Positions 22,041-30,426 are shown, counted from the stretch's first letter. The stretch is DNA of 64,000 nucleotides from Variovorax sp. OV329 (GCF_900114785.1 NZ_FOUG01000008.1:226745-290744); one strand, 5' to 3'. Notes: generated by a model not told the origin, from the letters alone. Program-made: numbers and translations.

Positions 22041-22967
22041 ATGAGAGCCTGCGTAGACATCGGCGGCACCAAGGTGGCCGTCAGCCTGTCCAGGGACAGC
22101 GCCTCGCCCCTGGTCGGCCGCCGGACCGAGCCGACCGCCACCACGGGCGCCAACGACGCGGTGGCGCGGCAGATCCTGCGCCTGGTCGACGAAGCCTGTG
22201 CCGAGCAGGGCGTGGACCCGAAGAGCGTGGACTGCGTCGCGGTCTCCACCGCCGGCCCCTTCGAACTCAACGAGGGCCTGGTGGAACTGGCCTCGCCCAA
22301 CATCTGCGGCGGCATCGCCGGGCCGGCGCGCGGCCTGCCCAACGACTGGCGCACCGCCTTGCTGGAAGCCCCGCTGAAGAAGCGCTTCGCCCGCGTGCGG
22401 GTGGAGAACGACGGCGTGGCCGCGCTGGAGGCCGAGCGCCGCTGGGGTGCGCTGCAGGGCCTGGACCACTGCGCCTACGTCACATGGAGCACCGGCGTCG
22501 GCGTGGGACTGTGCGTGGATGGCCGCATCCTGCGCGGCAAGAACGGCAACGCCGGCCACGCGGGCCACAGCTTCGTGGTGGACGATGCCAGCGGCGCCCT
22601 GTGCGGCTGCGGCAACGTCGGCGACGTGGAGGGGCTGGTCGCCGGCAACTCGATGGCGCGCCGCTTCGGCCAGCCGCCGGCCGAGTTGTTCGCGGCCGCG
22701 GCTGCCGGCGACCCGCATGCGCGCGGCATCACCGATGCGCTGTGCCGCGTGATGGGCCGCATGCTCTACAACCTGATCGCCACGCTGGACCTGCAGCGCA
22801 TCAGCCTGGGTGGCAGCGTGTTCTGGCACAACCGCGACTTCCTGCTGCCGCGGCTGCAGGCGCAGATCGACGGCCACCTGCCGCCGCTCACCCGCGGCGT
22901 GCTGCTGGTAGCGGCGGGGCTGGGCGACAGCGTAGGCGACTACGCGGCGCTGGCCCTGCTGGACTGA
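22041..22967 (+). CDS. ROK family sugar kinase
   Basis: A 308-residue ROK kinase. The N-terminal DIGGTK phosphate loop, the catalytic END segment (RVENDGVAALEAE) and the GNAGHAGHSFV motif with zinc-binding histidine are present. The zinc motif, normally CxCGxxGCxE, reads CGCGNVGDVE, so the third cysteine is replaced by aspartate. The family phosphorylates glucose, fructose, N-acetylmannosamine and similar sugars; the substrate here is unknown. An AAGAGGAAC lies upstream of ATG 22041. Confidence 0.85.
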   Translation: MRACVDIGGTKVAVSLSRDSASPLVGRRTEPTATTGANDAVARQILRLVDEACAEQGVDPKSVDCVAVSTAGPFELNEGLVELASPNICGGIAGPARGLPNDWRTALLEAPLKKRFARVRVENDGVAALEAERRWGALQGLDHCAYVTWSTGVGVGLCVDGRILRGKNGNAGHAGHSFVVDDASGALCGCGNVGDVEGLVAGNSMARRFGQPPAELFAAAAAGDPHARGITDALCRVMGRMLYNLIATLDLQRISLGGSVFWHNRDFLLPRLQAQIDGHLPPLTRGVLLVAAGLGDSVGDYAALALLD

Positions 22968-22988
22968 TCCGCTTTCGGCAGGCGGGCC

Positions 22989-23897
22989 TCAGGTCCGCGG
23001 CGCCGCGGCGAACTCGGTCACCTGCCGCAGCACCTGCGCGTCCTGCAGCAGCCTGCGGTGCCCCAGGCCCTCGGTGGCCACCAGCCGTGCGCCGGCGATG
23101 GCCTGCGTGAAGGCTTCGCCATCGGCGAAGCGGTTGACCGCATCGCCCCGGTCGTGCACCACCAGGGTTCTTGCATCGATGCGCGGACCCACCGCGGCCG
23201 GCTCGAAGCGCGACATCAGGATGCCCTCGCGCGCCTCGATGCGCCGCTGCATGGCGGCCCGGATGCTTTCGCGCAGGCCGAACACGTGGGCGAACATGCG
23301 CGTGAACTCGAAGGGCGAGGCCGGCGGCGCCAGCAGCACCAGGCGCGGCACGTCCAGGTCGCGGCTGGCGGCATGCGCCAGGGCGTTGGCGCCCATCGAA
23401 TGCGCCACGGCCACCTGCAAGGCGTGGCCTTGCTGCTGCAGCCGCGCGGCGGCGTACTCGATCGCGCGGGTGAACTGCGGCAGGTTGCTGTTCGAGCCCG
23501 CGCTGCGGCCATGCGCCGGCATCTCGAGGATCACCGGGCGCAGGCCTTGTTCCAGGAGCGCCTCGGCGAGCGGCCGCATCTGCGCTGCATGGCCGCCCCA
23601 GCCATGCACCAGCAGCGCGGTGGGCGCGTCGTCAGCGAGCGGCGCATCCGCCGGGGCATAGAGGGTGAGGCCGGCCGATTCGAAGGGCCAGGACTCGATG
23701 CGCCAGTGCGCGTCCCAGCGGCTGCGTCCACGCAGCCAGCGAAGCGGCAGCGGCGTGCCGAAGAGCCGGTAGGCCGCGCGCACCGCCAGTGCCGGCCACA
23801 GCCGTTGCGCGGCGCCCAGGGCCAGCCGGAACACGCGGATGCCGGGGCTCGCGTCGTAGTAGCGCGAGGCGGGGGCATGAAGAACAGTCTCGGTCAT
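22989..23897 (-). CDS. Alpha/beta hydrolase
   Basis: A 302-residue serine hydrolase of the alpha/beta fold. LLVHGWGGHAAQM supplies the oxyanion region, VAHSMGANAL the nucleophile serine (the first Gly of GxSxG is Ala), and the acid and histidine are probably in VVHDRGDAVNRF and EGLGHRRLL. The substrate is unknown; related genes are called alpha/beta hydrolases or lysophospholipase-like. It is 26 bases downstream of the 39-residue membrane peptide gene and is convergent with the ROK gene (21-base gap). The palindrome at 24058-24075 suggests control by the neighbouring TetR protein. Confidence 0.85.
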   Translation of the reverse strand: MTETVLHAPASRYYDASPGIRVFRLALGAAQRLWPALAVRAAYRLFGTPLPLRWLRGRSRWDAHWRIESWPFESAGLTLYAPADAPLADDAPTALLVHGWGGHAAQMRPLAEALLEQGLRPVILEMPAHGRSAGSNSNLPQFTRAIEYAAARLQQQGHALQVAVAHSMGANALAHAASRDLDVPRLVLLAPPASPFEFTRMFAHVFGLRESIRAAMQRRIEAREGILMSRFEPAAVGPRIDARTLVVHDRGDAVNRFADGEAFTQAIAGARLVATEGLGHRRLLQDAQVLRQVTEFAAAPRT

Positions 23898-23923
23898 CGA
23901 TCGCTCCGTTGGGGGGTGTCGGT

Positions 23924-24043
23924 TCAGTAGAAGATCCAGTCCTCGTTGCTGCGCGGCAGGCGGTCCAGCGTGCCCAGCAGCACGCGAAGCACCGGCAGCA
24001 CGACCAGCAGCAGGAAGACCAGAAGGCTCAGGAAGATCCACAT
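23924..24043 (-). CDS. Predicted 39-residue membrane peptide
   Basis: A small gene below usual length cut-offs. It encodes 39 residues: MWIF, an unbroken leucine/valine-rich transmembrane helix (about residues 3-26), then a charged tail ending NEDWIFY. An AGAAAGGAT ribosome site lies at the right distance before the ATG (24043), and the stop is 26 bases before the hydrolase start. A single helix with a short tail suggests an inner-membrane peptide; its role is unknown. The upstream palindrome (24058-24075) resembles the one before the TetR gene, so the peptide and hydrolase probably form one repressed operon. Confidence 0.7.
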   Translation of the reverse strand: MWIFLSLLVFLLLVVLPVLRVLLGTLDRLPRSNEDWIFY

Positions 24044-24057
24044 GGCGGCATCCTTTC

Positions 24058-24075
24058 TTCGCACGCATGTGCGAA
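24058..24075. promoter_or_regulatory. Candidate TetR operator 1, before peptide/hydrolase operon
   Basis: A palindrome with arms TTCGCAC and GTGCGAA around a 4-base centre, 15-32 bases upstream of the 39-residue peptide start. Both arms are nearly repeated in the site before the TetR gene at 24748-24765, which supports a shared regulator. Confidence 0.65.
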
Positions 24076-24133
24076 ATTGGGTGAAGCGAAGACGAAGCGG
24101 TTGGGCATGGTTGATCGCTGGGTGGGAAGCGCC

Positions 24134-24736
24134 TCAGGCGCGGTAGCTCTGCAGCATGCGCTGCCAGCTCGCCACCGCGCGCTCGGAAGCGCGCGCATCG
24201 CGAAGGAAGCGCGCGTCGTGCAGCAGTCCGATGGCCAGGCCGCTGAGCTCGGCGACCAGCTGCTCGGCGTCGGTGTCGGCCTTGAGGTCGCCGGACTCCA
24301 CCGCCTGCATCACCGTGCGGCGCAGCGCGGCGCGCCAGCGCAGGACCTCGCTGTGCAGCAGTTCGCGCAACTCGCCCTCGCGGTCGTCCAGCTCGAAGGC
24401 GCCCGCGGTGAACAGGCAGCCAGTGTGCGCCTCGACGTCGCGCATGCGCACGATCCAGCGCTGCACGATGTCGTCCAGGCGGGGCAGTCCCTTGGGCTTC
24501 TGCATGGCGGGCACGAACACGTCGGCCAGGAAGCGCCGGCCGTATTCCTCGATCACCGCCTTTTGCAGCGCCTCGCGCGAACCCACGCGGGAGAACACGC
24601 CGCTCTTGGACAGCCCGATGCGGTCAGCCACCGCCTGCAGTGAGAGCGCCTCCAGCCCCTGCGCCGACGCCAGGTCCAGCGCCGCGCCGACGATGGCGGC
24701 GCGGGTCAGTTCGCTCTTCTGTGTCTTGGCGTCCAT
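24134..24736 (-). CDS. TetR family transcriptional regulator
   Basis: A 200-residue repressor. The N-terminal helix-turn-helix is ALSLQAVADRIGLSKSGVFSRVGSREALQKAVI (about residues 30-62), and the C-terminal half is the variable ligand-binding domain. It resembles the YxaF/LmrA-like C-terminal branch. I use the ATG at 24736 (MDAKTQKSEL); an in-frame GTG at 24754 would extend it across the palindrome. The likely targets are its own promoter and the downstream peptide/hydrolase operon, since both carry the same palindromic element. The ligand is unknown. Confidence 0.88.
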   Translation of the reverse strand: MDAKTQKSELTRAAIVGAALDLASAQGLEALSLQAVADRIGLSKSGVFSRVGSREALQKAVIEEYGRRFLADVFVPAMQKPKGLPRLDDIVQRWIVRMRDVEAHTGCLFTAGAFELDDREGELRELLHSEVLRWRAALRRTVMQAVESGDLKADTDAEQLVAELSGLAIGLLHDARFLRDARASERAVASWQRMLQSYRA

Positions 24737-24747
24737 GGCGGCGAAAT

Positions 24748-24765
24748 TTAGCACGACTGTGCGAA
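24748..24765. promoter_or_regulatory. Candidate TetR operator 2, before the TetR gene
   Basis: An imperfect palindrome, TTAGCACGACTGTGCGAA, 12-29 bases before the TetR start. Outside its central four bases, 13 of 14 positions match the site at 24058-24075, read in reverse complement, which suggests autoregulation. Confidence 0.6.
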
Positions 24766-24826
24766 TCGATCAAGGACCTTGGGGCCGACAGGTGTTCTTG
24801 CCATGTCTGCCTCGCCGAACATGCGC

Positions 24827-25288
24827 TCAGCCCGGCGGCGGCACGGCGCTGCGGCGGTCGATGCGGCGGCTCAGCACCACCGAGGTGTGGGTCTGGTGGA
24901 CCCCCTCGATCTGGCCCAGCCGGTCCAGCAGCATGTCCAGCTGTTCGGGCGTCTCGCAGCGCAGCAGCACCAGGTAGTCGAGCTGTCCACTGACCGCCCA
25001 GACTTCCTCGACCTCCGGCAGCCGGTCCAGCTGGCGGATGACGGCGGGCCCGCGCCTGGCGTCCACGCCCAGCCCGCAGAAGGCCCGCACCGCCGCCTGC
25101 TCCAGCCGCGACCCCAGGCGCACGCCGTAGCCGGCGACCACGCCCTCGCGTTCCAGCCTGGCGATGCGCGCCACCACCGTGGTCCGCGCGATGTGCAGCT
25201 TGCGCGCGAGGTTCGCGGCCGGCTCGCGCGCATTGGCCTGCAGCAGGCTCAGCAGTTCGCGGTCCAGGTTGTCCAGTTGCGCTGGCAT
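24827..25288 (-). CDS. Lrp/AsnC family transcriptional regulator
   Basis: A 153-residue regulator. An N-terminal winged helix (LDNLDRELLSLLQANAREPAANLARKLHIARTTVVARIARLEREGVV) is followed by an amino-acid-binding RAM domain with the LDYLVLLRCETPEQLD core. It lies 43 bases downstream of the amino-acid transporter ATPase on the same strand, so it probably senses the imported amino acid and controls that operon. The start MPAQLDN (25288) matches the family length; a longer upstream frame has no family support. Confidence 0.87.
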   Translation of the reverse strand: MPAQLDNLDRELLSLLQANAREPAANLARKLHIARTTVVARIARLEREGVVAGYGVRLGSRLEQAAVRAFCGLGVDARRGPAVIRQLDRLPEVEEVWAVSGQLDYLVLLRCETPEQLDMLLDRLGQIEGVHQTHTSVVLSRRIDRRSAVPPPG

Positions 25289-25331
25289 GGCGGTCAGGGC
25301 TGGGCCGGGCGCAGGGTTGCCGTGAAGCTGC

Positions 25332-26129
25332 TCATGCAGCTGCGCCCGGCGCGGCTTCCTCGGCGGGCGCCTTGAAGCGGCCCAGGAAGGCGCGTGTCGC
25401 TTCATGGCGCGGGTGGTCGATCACCACGCCGGGCGGGCCGCATTCGACCACCACGCCGTCGCGCATGAAGACCACCTGATCGGCCACCTCGCGGGCGAAG
25501 CCGATCTCGTGCGTGACCAGGATCATGGTCATTCCCTCCCGGGCCAGGTCCTGGATGACGTGCAGCACCTCGCCGACCAGCTCCGGATCGAGCGCGGAGG
25601 TCGCCTCGTCGAAGAGCATCACCGCCGGCTTCATCGCCAGCGCGCGAGCAATGGCCACGCGCTGCTTCTGGCCGCCCGAGAGCTTGTCGGGGTAGTAGCC
25701 GGCGCGGTCCAGCAGGCCGACCTTGCCCAGCAGTTCGCGCGCCGATGCCTCCGCCTGCGCGCGGGGCGTGCGCAGGACCGTGAGCGGCCCCTCCATCACG
25801 TTCTGCAGCGCGGTCATGTGCGGGAAGAGGTTGAAGTGCTGGAACACCATGCCGGTGGACGCACGAAAACGCGCCAACATCTTCTCGCCGGGCAGCGCCG
25901 TCTGCCGGCCATTGAACTGGATGCTCTGCTCGCCCACCGTGATGCGCCCGCCCTCGGGCACCGACAGCAGGTTGATGCAGCGAAGCAGCGTGGACTTGCC
26001 CGAGCCGGAGGGTCCGATCAGCGCCACCACCTGCCCGCGCTGCACCTGAAGGTGGATGTCCTTGAGCACCACGTTGTCCCCGAAGGACTTGCGCAGCCCG
26101 GCGATGTCGATCAGCGGCAGCTTGTTCAT
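25332..26129 (-). CDS. Polar amino-acid ABC transporter, ATP-binding protein
   Basis: A 265-residue ATPase of the GlnQ/HisP type. Walker A is GPSGSGKST (near residue 41), the signature motif is LSGGQKQR, Walker B is VMLFDEATSALDPE, and the switch histidine is in VTHEIGFA. It powers uptake of a polar amino acid with the permease encoded one base upstream. A short Ala/Pro-rich tail is the only unusual part. The operon also contains a binding protein and two metabolic enzymes. Confidence 0.93.
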   Translation of the reverse strand: MNKLPLIDIAGLRKSFGDNVVLKDIHLQVQRGQVVALIGPSGSGKSTLLRCINLLSVPEGGRITVGEQSIQFNGRQTALPGEKMLARFRASTGMVFQHFNLFPHMTALQNVMEGPLTVLRTPRAQAEASARELLGKVGLLDRAGYYPDKLSGGQKQRVAIARALAMKPAVMLFDEATSALDPELVGEVLHVIQDLAREGMTMILVTHEIGFAREVADQVVFMRDGVVVECGPPGVVIDHPRHEATRAFLGRFKAPAEEAAPGAAA

Positions 26130-26130
26130 G

Positions 26131-26898
26131 TCATGCCTCCTTCTGCCCGTATTCCAGCCGCTTGGCCCACACCGTGACGGGCAGCAGCACCGCGAAGTAC
26201 ATGAGCGCGATGCAGGTGTAGACCTCCAGCGGGCGGAAGGTGTCGTGCGCGATGACCTGGCCCTGGTAGAGCAGGTCGGGCACCGCCAGCACCGACAGCA
26301 GCGAGGTGTTCTTCAGCTGCATGATCGACTGGCTCATCAGCGGCGGCACCATCTTGCGCAGGGCTTGCGGCAGGATGACCCGCCGCATCAGCTGAAAGCG
26401 CGTCATGCCCAGCGCCTTGGCCGCCTCGGTCTGGCCCGGGTCGACGGCGATGATGCCGCCGCGCACGATCTCGGAATAGAAGGCGCCCCCGTACAGCGAA
26501 AGGCACAGCGTGGCGGCGACCATGGCCGACATCTCGATGCCGGTGAGCACCGGCAGCGCGTAGTAGAACCACACCAGCTGCACCAGCACCGGCGTGCAGC
26601 GGAACAGCTCGATGTAGGCCCGCAGCGGCGCCGTGAGCAGCGGGTCGGAAGACAGGCGACCCAGTCCCGTGACAAGGCCCACCAGCAGCCCGAGGGCCAC
26701 GCAGATGACGGTGAACACCAGGGTGTAGAGGAGCCCCGCCACCAGCAGGCTGCGGTACTTCCACAACACGGCAAAGTCCCACTGGTAGGCCGAGGCAGCC
26801 GGGGCCTGCCGCGCGATCGCCCACAGGCTCGCGACCACCAGGACGGCCGCCACGGCCATCGCAGGGCGGGACCGCACGCGGCCTTCAGCCGGCGGCAT
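26131..26898 (-). CDS. Amino-acid ABC transporter permease
   Basis: A 255-residue inner-membrane permease of the HisM/GlnP family, with about five transmembrane segments and the EAA loop EAAKALGMTRFQLMRRVILPQALRKMVPPL that contacts the ATPase. TPVLVQLVWFYYALP is also typical. It overlaps the end of the enolase-superfamily gene by 14 bases, with AGGGGG before the ATG (26898). Only one permease gene is present, so the channel is probably a homodimer. Confidence 0.92.
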   Translation of the reverse strand: MPPAEGRVRSRPAMAVAAVLVVASLWAIARQAPAASAYQWDFAVLWKYRSLLVAGLLYTLVFTVICVALGLLVGLVTGLGRLSSDPLLTAPLRAYIELFRCTPVLVQLVWFYYALPVLTGIEMSAMVAATLCLSLYGGAFYSEIVRGGIIAVDPGQTEAAKALGMTRFQLMRRVILPQALRKMVPPLMSQSIMQLKNTSLLSVLAVPDLLYQGQVIAHDTFRPLEVYTCIALMYFAVLLPVTVWAKRLEYGQKEA

Positions 26899-28018
26899 GG
26901 CGGCCCCCTGCGAAGGCGATGCGCTGCCGCTCGACCACCTTCCAGTCCACCTCCACGCCGATGCCCGGTCCGTCGGGCACCTGCACGTGGCCTGCCGCCG
27001 CCGGCGTCATTTGGGCGAGCACGTCCTCGACGAACACGTAGCGCGGCATGTAGAACTCGCAGCCCAGGCAGACGTTGGGGCTGGCCGCGATGAAGTGCGA
27101 TGCCGCGGCCAGCGCGATGCCGCCTTCCCACAGCGTGCCGCCGTAGCAGGGCAAGCCGGCCGCCTCGGCAATGGCATTGACCTTCATGGCCGGCAGGATC
27201 CCGCCGCTCTTCATGAGCTTGATGCTGATGATGTCGGCCGCGCGTTCCTGCACGGTGCGCAGCGCCTCGGCGGGCGAGAACACGCTCTCGTCGGCCATGA
27301 CAGGCGTGTCCAGCGCGGCCGCGAGCTGCGACATGGCGGCGATGGCATCGCGCGGCACCGGCTGCTCGATGAAGGTCGGCATGAAGGGCTCGATTTGGCG
27401 CAGCTGCCGCAGCGCCTCGTGCGGCTTCAGGCCCTGGTTGTAGTCGATGCGCAGGTCGAAGTCCTCGCCCAGGTGCTCGCGCAGGAGGGCCAGCCGCCTC
27501 AGGTCTTCGGCGGGCGTGGCGAAGCCGGTCTTGACCTTGAAGATGCGGTGGCCCTCGGCCATCATCTGCCGCGCCAGCTCGATGTCGGCGTGGATGTCCG
27601 GGTTGGCGATCGAGAAGGACAGCGGGATGCGCTCGCGGAACCTGCCGCCGATGAGCGCATGCAGCGGCAGCTGCGCAGCCTTGCCGCAGATGTCGAGGAG
27701 CGCCATCTCGATGGCCGCCTTGGCCTCCGGGTTGGCCACCAGCGCGCGATCGCATTCGAGCATGCGTGCCGGCACGTCGCGCGGGTCCTTGCCGGTGAGC
27801 ACCGGGCGCAGGAAGCGGTCGATGGCGTGGAAGACGTTCTCGTTGGTGCCCGAGAACACTTCCCAGGCTTGCGCTTCGCCGACGCCGTCGATGCCTTCGT
27901 CGGTGCGGATGCGCAGCACCACCCGGCGGATGGCCGCCTGGATGGAGCCCACGCCCTGGGAGCGCTTCATCCTGATCGGCGATTCGAGCAGGTTCAGTTC
28001 GATGTCCTGGATCTTCAT
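26885..28018 (-). CDS. Mandelate racemase/muconate-lactonizing enzyme family protein
   Basis: A 377-residue enolase-superfamily enzyme. In the barrel, FKVKTG holds the K-x-K base pair, RIDYNQG, FIEQPVP and MADES supply the three metal ligands (Asp, Glu, Asp/Glu), and SIKLMKSGG holds the opposite-face lysine. This pattern is that of the muconate-cycloisomerase group, which includes dipeptide epimerases, N-succinylamino-acid racemases and betaine epimerases. In an operon with amino-acid transport and a D-amino-acid dehydrogenase, racemisation or epimerisation of an amino-acid derivative is more likely than aromatic breakdown; that is inference. A GAGGA precedes ATG 28018. Confidence 0.88.
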   Translation of the reverse strand: MKIQDIELNLLESPIRMKRSQGVGSIQAAIRRVVLRIRTDEGIDGVGEAQAWEVFSGTNENVFHAIDRFLRPVLTGKDPRDVPARMLECDRALVANPEAKAAIEMALLDICGKAAQLPLHALIGGRFRERIPLSFSIANPDIHADIELARQMMAEGHRIFKVKTGFATPAEDLRRLALLREHLGEDFDLRIDYNQGLKPHEALRQLRQIEPFMPTFIEQPVPRDAIAAMSQLAAALDTPVMADESVFSPAEALRTVQERAADIISIKLMKSGGILPAMKVNAIAEAAGLPCYGGTLWEGGIALAAASHFIAASPNVCLGCEFYMPRYVFVEDVLAQMTPAAAGHVQVPDGPGIGVEVDWKVVERQRIAFAGGRHAAG

Positions 28019-28046
28019 GTCGATGGTTCCTCGTGCTGCCTCGGCT

Positions 28047-28883
28047 TCAGATCTGCAGGTGCGCGGGGATCTTGTCCTCGCTCACGTCGCCGACCTTCTT
28101 GAGGTTCTCGATGAAGATGCGGCGCATGTTGCCGCTCTCGCGCTCGCCCTTGAGCCAGAGGTTGATGTGCTGCAGCCAGCGCCCGTCGGCTTCCTTGCGC
28201 ACGCCGCCGTTGGACGTGGCGATTTCCTCGGGCGTGAGGATCACGACCTGGCCCACGGCGGGGTTCTTGCTGCTCACCGACAGGGCCAGCGGCAGCACCA
28301 GGATCTGCGCGTCCGCGCGGCCGGTCTGCACCGCCAGCGTGGCGTCGACGGCGCTGTCCAGGCGGATGATCTGCGCGTCCACCAGGATGCGGGTGGCAAT
28401 GGCGTCCTGCGATGAGCCCTTGTCCACCGCCACGCGCACCGCAGGCTTGTTGAGGTCCGCCCAGCTGTTGGGGCTGAAGCCCTTGCGGCACAGCGCGGTG
28501 AAGGCGATGCGCAGCAGCGGATCGGTGAAGTCGATCACCTGCTGGCGCGCCGGCGTGGGGTTGAGGCCGAAGAAGACGTCGATCTTCTGCGACTGCAGTT
28601 CCAGTACCGAGTTGCCCCAGCTGGTGGGCGTGATCTCCAGCCTTGCGTCCAGGCTCTTGGCGAGGCCCCGGTAGTAATCGGCCATGCAGCCCTGCCATTC
28701 GCCGGTCACGATGTCCTTCCTGTAGTAGGGCAGGCCGCCGTCCACCGCGCCGACGCGGAGCACGCGCGTGCGCTTCACGCGCTCCCAGGTCGACTCGCCG
28801 CCGCCCTGCGCAAAGGCGGCCGGTTGAATGGCCGCTGCAGTGGCGGCGAGCAGGGAACGGTTCAGGAAATCACGTCTTTGCAT
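28047..28883 (-). CDS. Amino-acid ABC transporter substrate-binding protein
   Basis: A 278-residue periplasmic binding protein of the SBP_bac_3 type. The N-terminus (MQRRDFLNRSLLAATAAAIQ) carries an RR pair and a signal sequence ending near AFAQ, so it may use the Tat or Sec path. DVFFGLNPTPARQQVIDFTDPLL is the typical core. It delivers a polar amino acid to the downstream permease. It follows the frameshifted dehydrogenase by 44 bases. The exact ligand is unknown. Confidence 0.9.
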   Translation of the reverse strand: MQRRDFLNRSLLAATAAAIQPAAFAQGGGESTWERVKRTRVLRVGAVDGGLPYYRKDIVTGEWQGCMADYYRGLAKSLDARLEITPTSWGNSVLELQSQKIDVFFGLNPTPARQQVIDFTDPLLRIAFTALCRKGFSPNSWADLNKPAVRVAVDKGSSQDAIATRILVDAQIIRLDSAVDATLAVQTGRADAQILVLPLALSVSSKNPAVGQVVILTPEEIATSNGGVRKEADGRWLQHINLWLKGERESGNMRRIFIENLKKVGDVSEDKIPAHLQI

Positions 28884-28927
28884 CGGAGGGTCCTTGGGGT
28901 GGGGTGGAGGGAGTGAGGAACGTCCAT

Positions 28928-30182
28928 TCAGCGGATGAAGCGCGAAGGGCTGAAGGGCGCAGGGTCGATGGGACAGGGCTCGCCCGACACCTGGGCTGCC
29001 AGCAGCGCCGCCGTGCCGGGGCCCGTGCTGAAGCCGATGTGCTGGTGGCCGAAGGCCAGCCACAGGCGAGGCCGGCCGGGGCACTGGCCGATGGCGGGCC
29101 GGCTGTCCGGCAAGGTGGGACGGCTGCCGAGCCAAGGCGCTTCGTCCAGGCGCCCGCCCAGCGGAAAGGCCTGGCGCGCCGCGGCCTCCGCCAGGTTCAA
29201 CTGCGAAAGCTTGGGCGGCGCATCCTGGTCGGCGAGATGCACCCGTGGTCAGGCGAAGACCCTGCTCCATCGGCGAGAGCACGTAGCCGCCTGCGGTGTC
29301 GTACACCGGCCGCGAGAGCCTGGCGTCGGGGGCGGCGCCGTAGTGCATGTGATGCCCTCGCTCGAAGGCCATGGGAACCGATAGCGCTTGCGTGCTTCGC
29401 AGGAACTCTGCGCTCCAGGGTCCGAGCGCCACCACGACCTGATCGGCCTCGCGGACGCCACCGTCGGCCATGAGGATCCGCCAGGGGTCGCCGCCGTCGG
29501 GTCGCGCCAGGCCGGAGACGCCCTGCTGCACGATGCACCCGCCTCGCGATACGAACAGCGCCGCGTAAGCTTCCACCACTCGGCCCGGGCTGTCGACGGA
29601 CGCGGCGTCCTGCACCCACAGCGCGCGGGCGAAGATGGGCCGCAGGCTCGGCTCGAGCGCGTACAGCGCCCAAGCGTCCAGCACCTGTGTCGTTATGCCG
29701 AAGCGCTCGAAGGTGTCGCGGGCCGGCTGGCCGCGCTGGAAGGCAGCCTGCGTGCGGTAGAGGAACAGCCAGCCGTTCTCCCGCAGGCGCTGCCGCACGC
29801 CGGCTTCGCCGAGCCAGCGCAGATGCTCCTGCCAGGACAGCTTGATGAGGCCGTCCAGCGCCTCTGTGGTCCGCTCGAAGCTGCCGCGCCGCGCATGCAG
29901 CACGAAGCGCAGCGCCCACGGCAGGTTGCGCGCCAGGTAGGCCGGGTCGTAGCGGAACGACGCGCCGCTGTTGCGCAGCAGCGTGGGCAGCGCGGACCAC
30001 AGGCCGGGGTTGTTGAAGGGAATGAGCGAGCTGCGTGCCAGCACGCCGGCGTTGCCGAAGGAGGTCTCGCGGCCCGGCGGGCTGCGGTCGATCAGCGTCA
30101 CCTGCCAGCCGCGGCGCTGCAGCGCCAGCGCGCAGCTTACGCCGACGATGCCGGCGCCAACAACGGCAATCGATGAGCCCAT
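28928..30182 (-). pseudogene. D-amino-acid dehydrogenase (DadA-like), frameshifted
   Basis: An FAD-dependent amino-acid oxidase/dehydrogenase gene with a broken frame. The first part, from ATG 30182, has the FAD-binding VVGAGIVGVSCALAL, SFGNAGVLARSS and the GYVLSPMEQGLRLTT strand. At about 29240-29246 the frame changes; the rest (HLADQDAPPKLSQL, then WLGSRPTLPDSRPAIG and GFSTGPGTAALLAAQVSGE) is a normal DadA C-terminus in another frame. Comparing with the family LTTG-V pattern, two bases (probably one GT of a GTGT) seem to be missing between the LTT and VHLAD codons. The protein would be cut or changed after about residue 313. It would otherwise oxidise D-amino acids at the membrane. A sequencing error is the main alternative. 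It heads the amino-acid uptake operon. Confidence 0.85.
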
Positions 30183-30426
30183 CGAGGACCGCTCAGGTGG
30201 CGCGGGAAATGCCCGGCCTGCATCGGCGATGACGCGCCGGCCGGCGCCATGGACGGCGCCAGGCCGCACCGGCACCTTGAATCTCCCGCTCGCTCATTGT
30301 TTTCTCCCCTCGGCCGCGTGCGGGCCGTTGGAAGGACTTTAGGAGCGGCGCGCGGGCGGGGGCAGTCGAAAAGGAGTCAGAACGTCGACGAAATGGCTGT
30401 TTAGGTCGTCGAAACGTCCGAGCGCC
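30183..30426 (-). promoter_or_regulatory. Intergenic region upstream of the amino-acid operon
   Basis: A 244-base gap between otsA and the DadA-like gene, with no convincing gene. It contains near-identical direct repeats GTCGACGAAA (30384-30393) and GTCGTCGAAA (30405-30414), start to start 21 bases (two helical turns), and a shorter copy, GTCGAAAA, at 30365. They may bind a regulator such as the operon's Lrp protein. No clear sigma-70 promoter is visible. Confidence 0.4.

Noticed and set aside
28047..30275. A single 742-codon frame joining the DadA-like protein and the binding protein.
   Set aside because: The joined frame is a by-product of the frameshift. The binding protein has its own start with a signal peptide (28883), and the DadA C-terminus is in another frame.
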